Positions 4,647 to 5,186 of a stretch of DNA of 5,186 nucleotides are shown here, one piece after another. Each line of letters opens with the position of its first letter. Position 1 is the stretch's first letter. Position numbers and translations under genes: made by a program. Location: contig RGGX01000093.1 in the NCBI GenBank assembly GCA_010024485.1, positions 1 to 5,186 on the forward strand, given 5' to 3'. The DNA is from Actinomycetota bacterium. Its GTDB lineage: Bacteria > Actinomycetota > Acidimicrobiia > Acidimicrobiales > Ilumatobacteraceae. Under the pieces are notes generated by a model. That model was not told the DNA's origin and made no database searches. It worked only from the letters and a program-made list of their open reading frames with translations.

Positions 4647-4805
4647 GTCGGCGCGTCGTCGGCTGAGGTCGGCCATCACGCGTCGGGCGACCTCATCGGG
4701 GATGAGACCCCACACGGCGATCTCGCGCGATGTCCGCAGACAGCCGTCGCAGAGGCCGTCCGCGCCGATCACGCAGACCTTGGTGCAGGGGGACACGGTT
4801 GCCAT
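4617..4805 (-). CDS. DUF1289-family small Cys-rich protein
   Basis: This 62-residue protein has four cysteines in PCTKVC (C7, C11) and LCDGC (C19, C22), followed by RTSREIAVWGLI (24-35). This pattern, C-x3-C-x7-C-x2-C followed by R-T-x2-E-I-x2-W, is typical of DUF1289 proteins, which are often described as predicted Fe-S or metal-binding and whose function is not established. The start is taken at ATG 4805, just before the conserved SPC motif. An in-frame ATG at 4874 would add 23 residues with no family similarity and would overlap the MFS gene start. No Shine-Dalgarno is visible; TACGTT on the minus strand (4821-4816) is a possible -10 box. The gene is convergent with sufC and its last nine codons plus the stop overlap the sufC 3' end by 30 bases. 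Its place next to a suf operon is suggestive for a Cys-cluster protein but could be coincidence. Confidence 0.85.
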   Translation of the reverse strand: MATVSPCTKVCVIGADGLCDGCLRTSREIAVWGLIPDEVARRVMADLSRRRADSDPEQVVEG

Positions 4806-4807
4806 CG

Positions 4808-4827
4808 CGCGACTGAACGTAGTCGCG
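4808..4827. promoter_or_regulatory. Inverted repeat between the DUF1289 and MFS genes, candidate operator
   Basis: CGCGACT (4808-4814) and AGTCGCG (4821-4827) are perfect 7-base arms around GAACGT. The repeat lies in the 44-base gap between two divergent starts and covers a possible minus-strand -10 box (TACGTT, 4821-4816). It is not the suf palindrome: the half-site ends in ACT rather than ACTA and the flanks differ. Confidence 0.4.
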
Positions 4828-4837
4828 GACGGCTCGC

Positions 4838-4843
4838 TACCGT
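4838..4843 (+). promoter_or_regulatory. Candidate -10 box for the MFS transporter gene
   Basis: TACCGT matches TANNNT and stands 6 bases before the GTG at 4850, the same geometry as the sufD promoter. This favours a leaderless GTG start at 4850 over the ATG at 4868, which has no ribosome binding site. Confidence 0.4.
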
Positions 4844-4849
4844 TCGGTC

Positions 4850-5186
4850 GTGCCCCCCTCAACTGAGATGCCATCGGCGCGCTTCCCCGGGGGTCGGGTG
4901 GTCGCCGGTGGCTTCCTCATCCTGACCACCTCGGCCGGTTTCGGGTTCTACGGCCTGGCGGTCTACCTCAACGCCCTGAGTCGCGAGCGTGGTTGGGAGG
5001 TGTCGTCGCTGTCGCTCGCCACGACCGTGTACTTCCTCGTGGCGGGACTCGCTGGGCTCTACGTGGCTCGACTCATCGCTCGTCACGACATCCGTCGGGT
5101 GATCCTCGCGGGCGGGGTGATGGGAGGCGCGTCGCTCGCGCTGCTTGGCCGTGTGTCGGAGCCCTGGCACCTGTTCGTTGTCTACT
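4850..5186 (+). CDS. Major facilitator superfamily transporter, N-terminal part
   Basis: The frame runs open from GTG 4850 to the right edge, giving 112 codons. After a short polar start come hydrophobic segments at about residues 17-40, 55-75 and 84-100, with a fourth starting near 106. The loop between the first two, around RERGWEVSSLSL (45-56), resembles the G-W-x-x-x-x-x-S/L pattern of OFA- and monocarboxylate-type MFS proteins. The basic loop RLIARHDIRRV (74-84) follows helix 2, where the MFS motif A (G-x-L-x-D-R-x-G-R-R) belongs, but the classical residues are only partly kept. The substrate cannot be told from this fragment. ATG 4868 is an alternative start that would drop six residues. 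It is divergent from the DUF1289 gene, and a link to Fe-S metabolism is not shown. Confidence 0.8.
   Translation, partial: MPPSTEMPSARFPGGRVVAGGFLILTTSAGFGFYGLAVYLNALSRERGWEVSSLSLATTVYFLVAGLAGLYVARLIARHDIRRVILAGGVMGGASLALLGRVSEPWHLFVVY

Noticed and set aside
4513..4866. Plus-strand reading frame of 117 codons across the sufC end and the DUF1289 gene
   Set aside because: The product is Arg/Ser/Pro/Thr-rich, in another frame of sufC and antisense to DUF1289, as expected for a shadow frame.
4806..4874. Longer start for the DUF1289 protein at 4874
   Set aside because: The extra residues precede the conserved SPC motif without family similarity and would overlap the start of the divergent MFS gene and its promoter.
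1..5186. Mobile elements, CRISPR arrays, tRNA or rRNA genes
   Set aside because: No transposase or integrase frame, no regularly spaced direct repeats and no tRNA cloverleaf or rRNA-like segment was seen. Nearly all of the window is occupied by the genes listed.

Overview
The window is GC-rich, with strongly G/C-biased third codon positions, and carries an actinobacterial-style SUF iron-sulfur (Fe-S) cluster assembly locus. The gene families and promoter layout (TANNNT -10 boxes about 6-7 bases before start codons, few Shine-Dalgarno sequences outside overlapping genes) fit a high-GC Actinomycetota. The single-cluster ferredoxin recalls Acidimicrobiia, but that placement is an inference from memory, not a search result.

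Layout. (1) 1-152, minus: N-terminal fragment of an S9-family peptidase (oligopeptidase B/prolyl oligopeptidase type), running off the left edge. (2) 187-477, plus: small ferredoxin with an Asp in place of the second cluster Cys, divergent from the peptidase across 34 bases. (3) 478-600: gene-free stretch with a stem-loop at the ferredoxin stop codon, then a 36-bp imperfect palindrome over a -10 box and the sufB leader. (4) 601-2001: sufB. (5) 2031-2387: unrecognised four-cysteine protein. (6) 2388-2464: two small stem-loops and a second copy of the palindrome over a second promoter. (7) 2465-3529 sufD, 3526-3840 Rieske protein, 3837-4646 sufC, joined by ATGA overlaps. (8) 4617-4805, minus: DUF1289 Cys-rich protein, overlapping the sufC 3' end convergently. 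(9) 4850-5186, plus: N-terminal part of an MFS transporter, running off the right edge.

How the genes work together. SufB, SufD and SufC form the SufBC2D scaffold, in which the SufC ATPase drives assembly of nascent clusters on SufB/SufD. The Rieske protein, ferredoxin, four-Cys protein and DUF1289 protein are possible electron carriers, clients or accessory factors. The cysteine desulfurase (sufS), the sulfur carrier (sufU), sufT and a SufR-type regulator are not in the window.

The most notable observation is that sufB and sufD are each preceded by the same dyad, ACTA-N6-TAGT with longer conserved flanks. The two copies lie in opposite orientation and each covers the -10 box. This looks like a two-promoter Fe-S regulon operator for a dimeric repressor not encoded here. 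Second is the four-Cys protein placed between the two controlled promoters.
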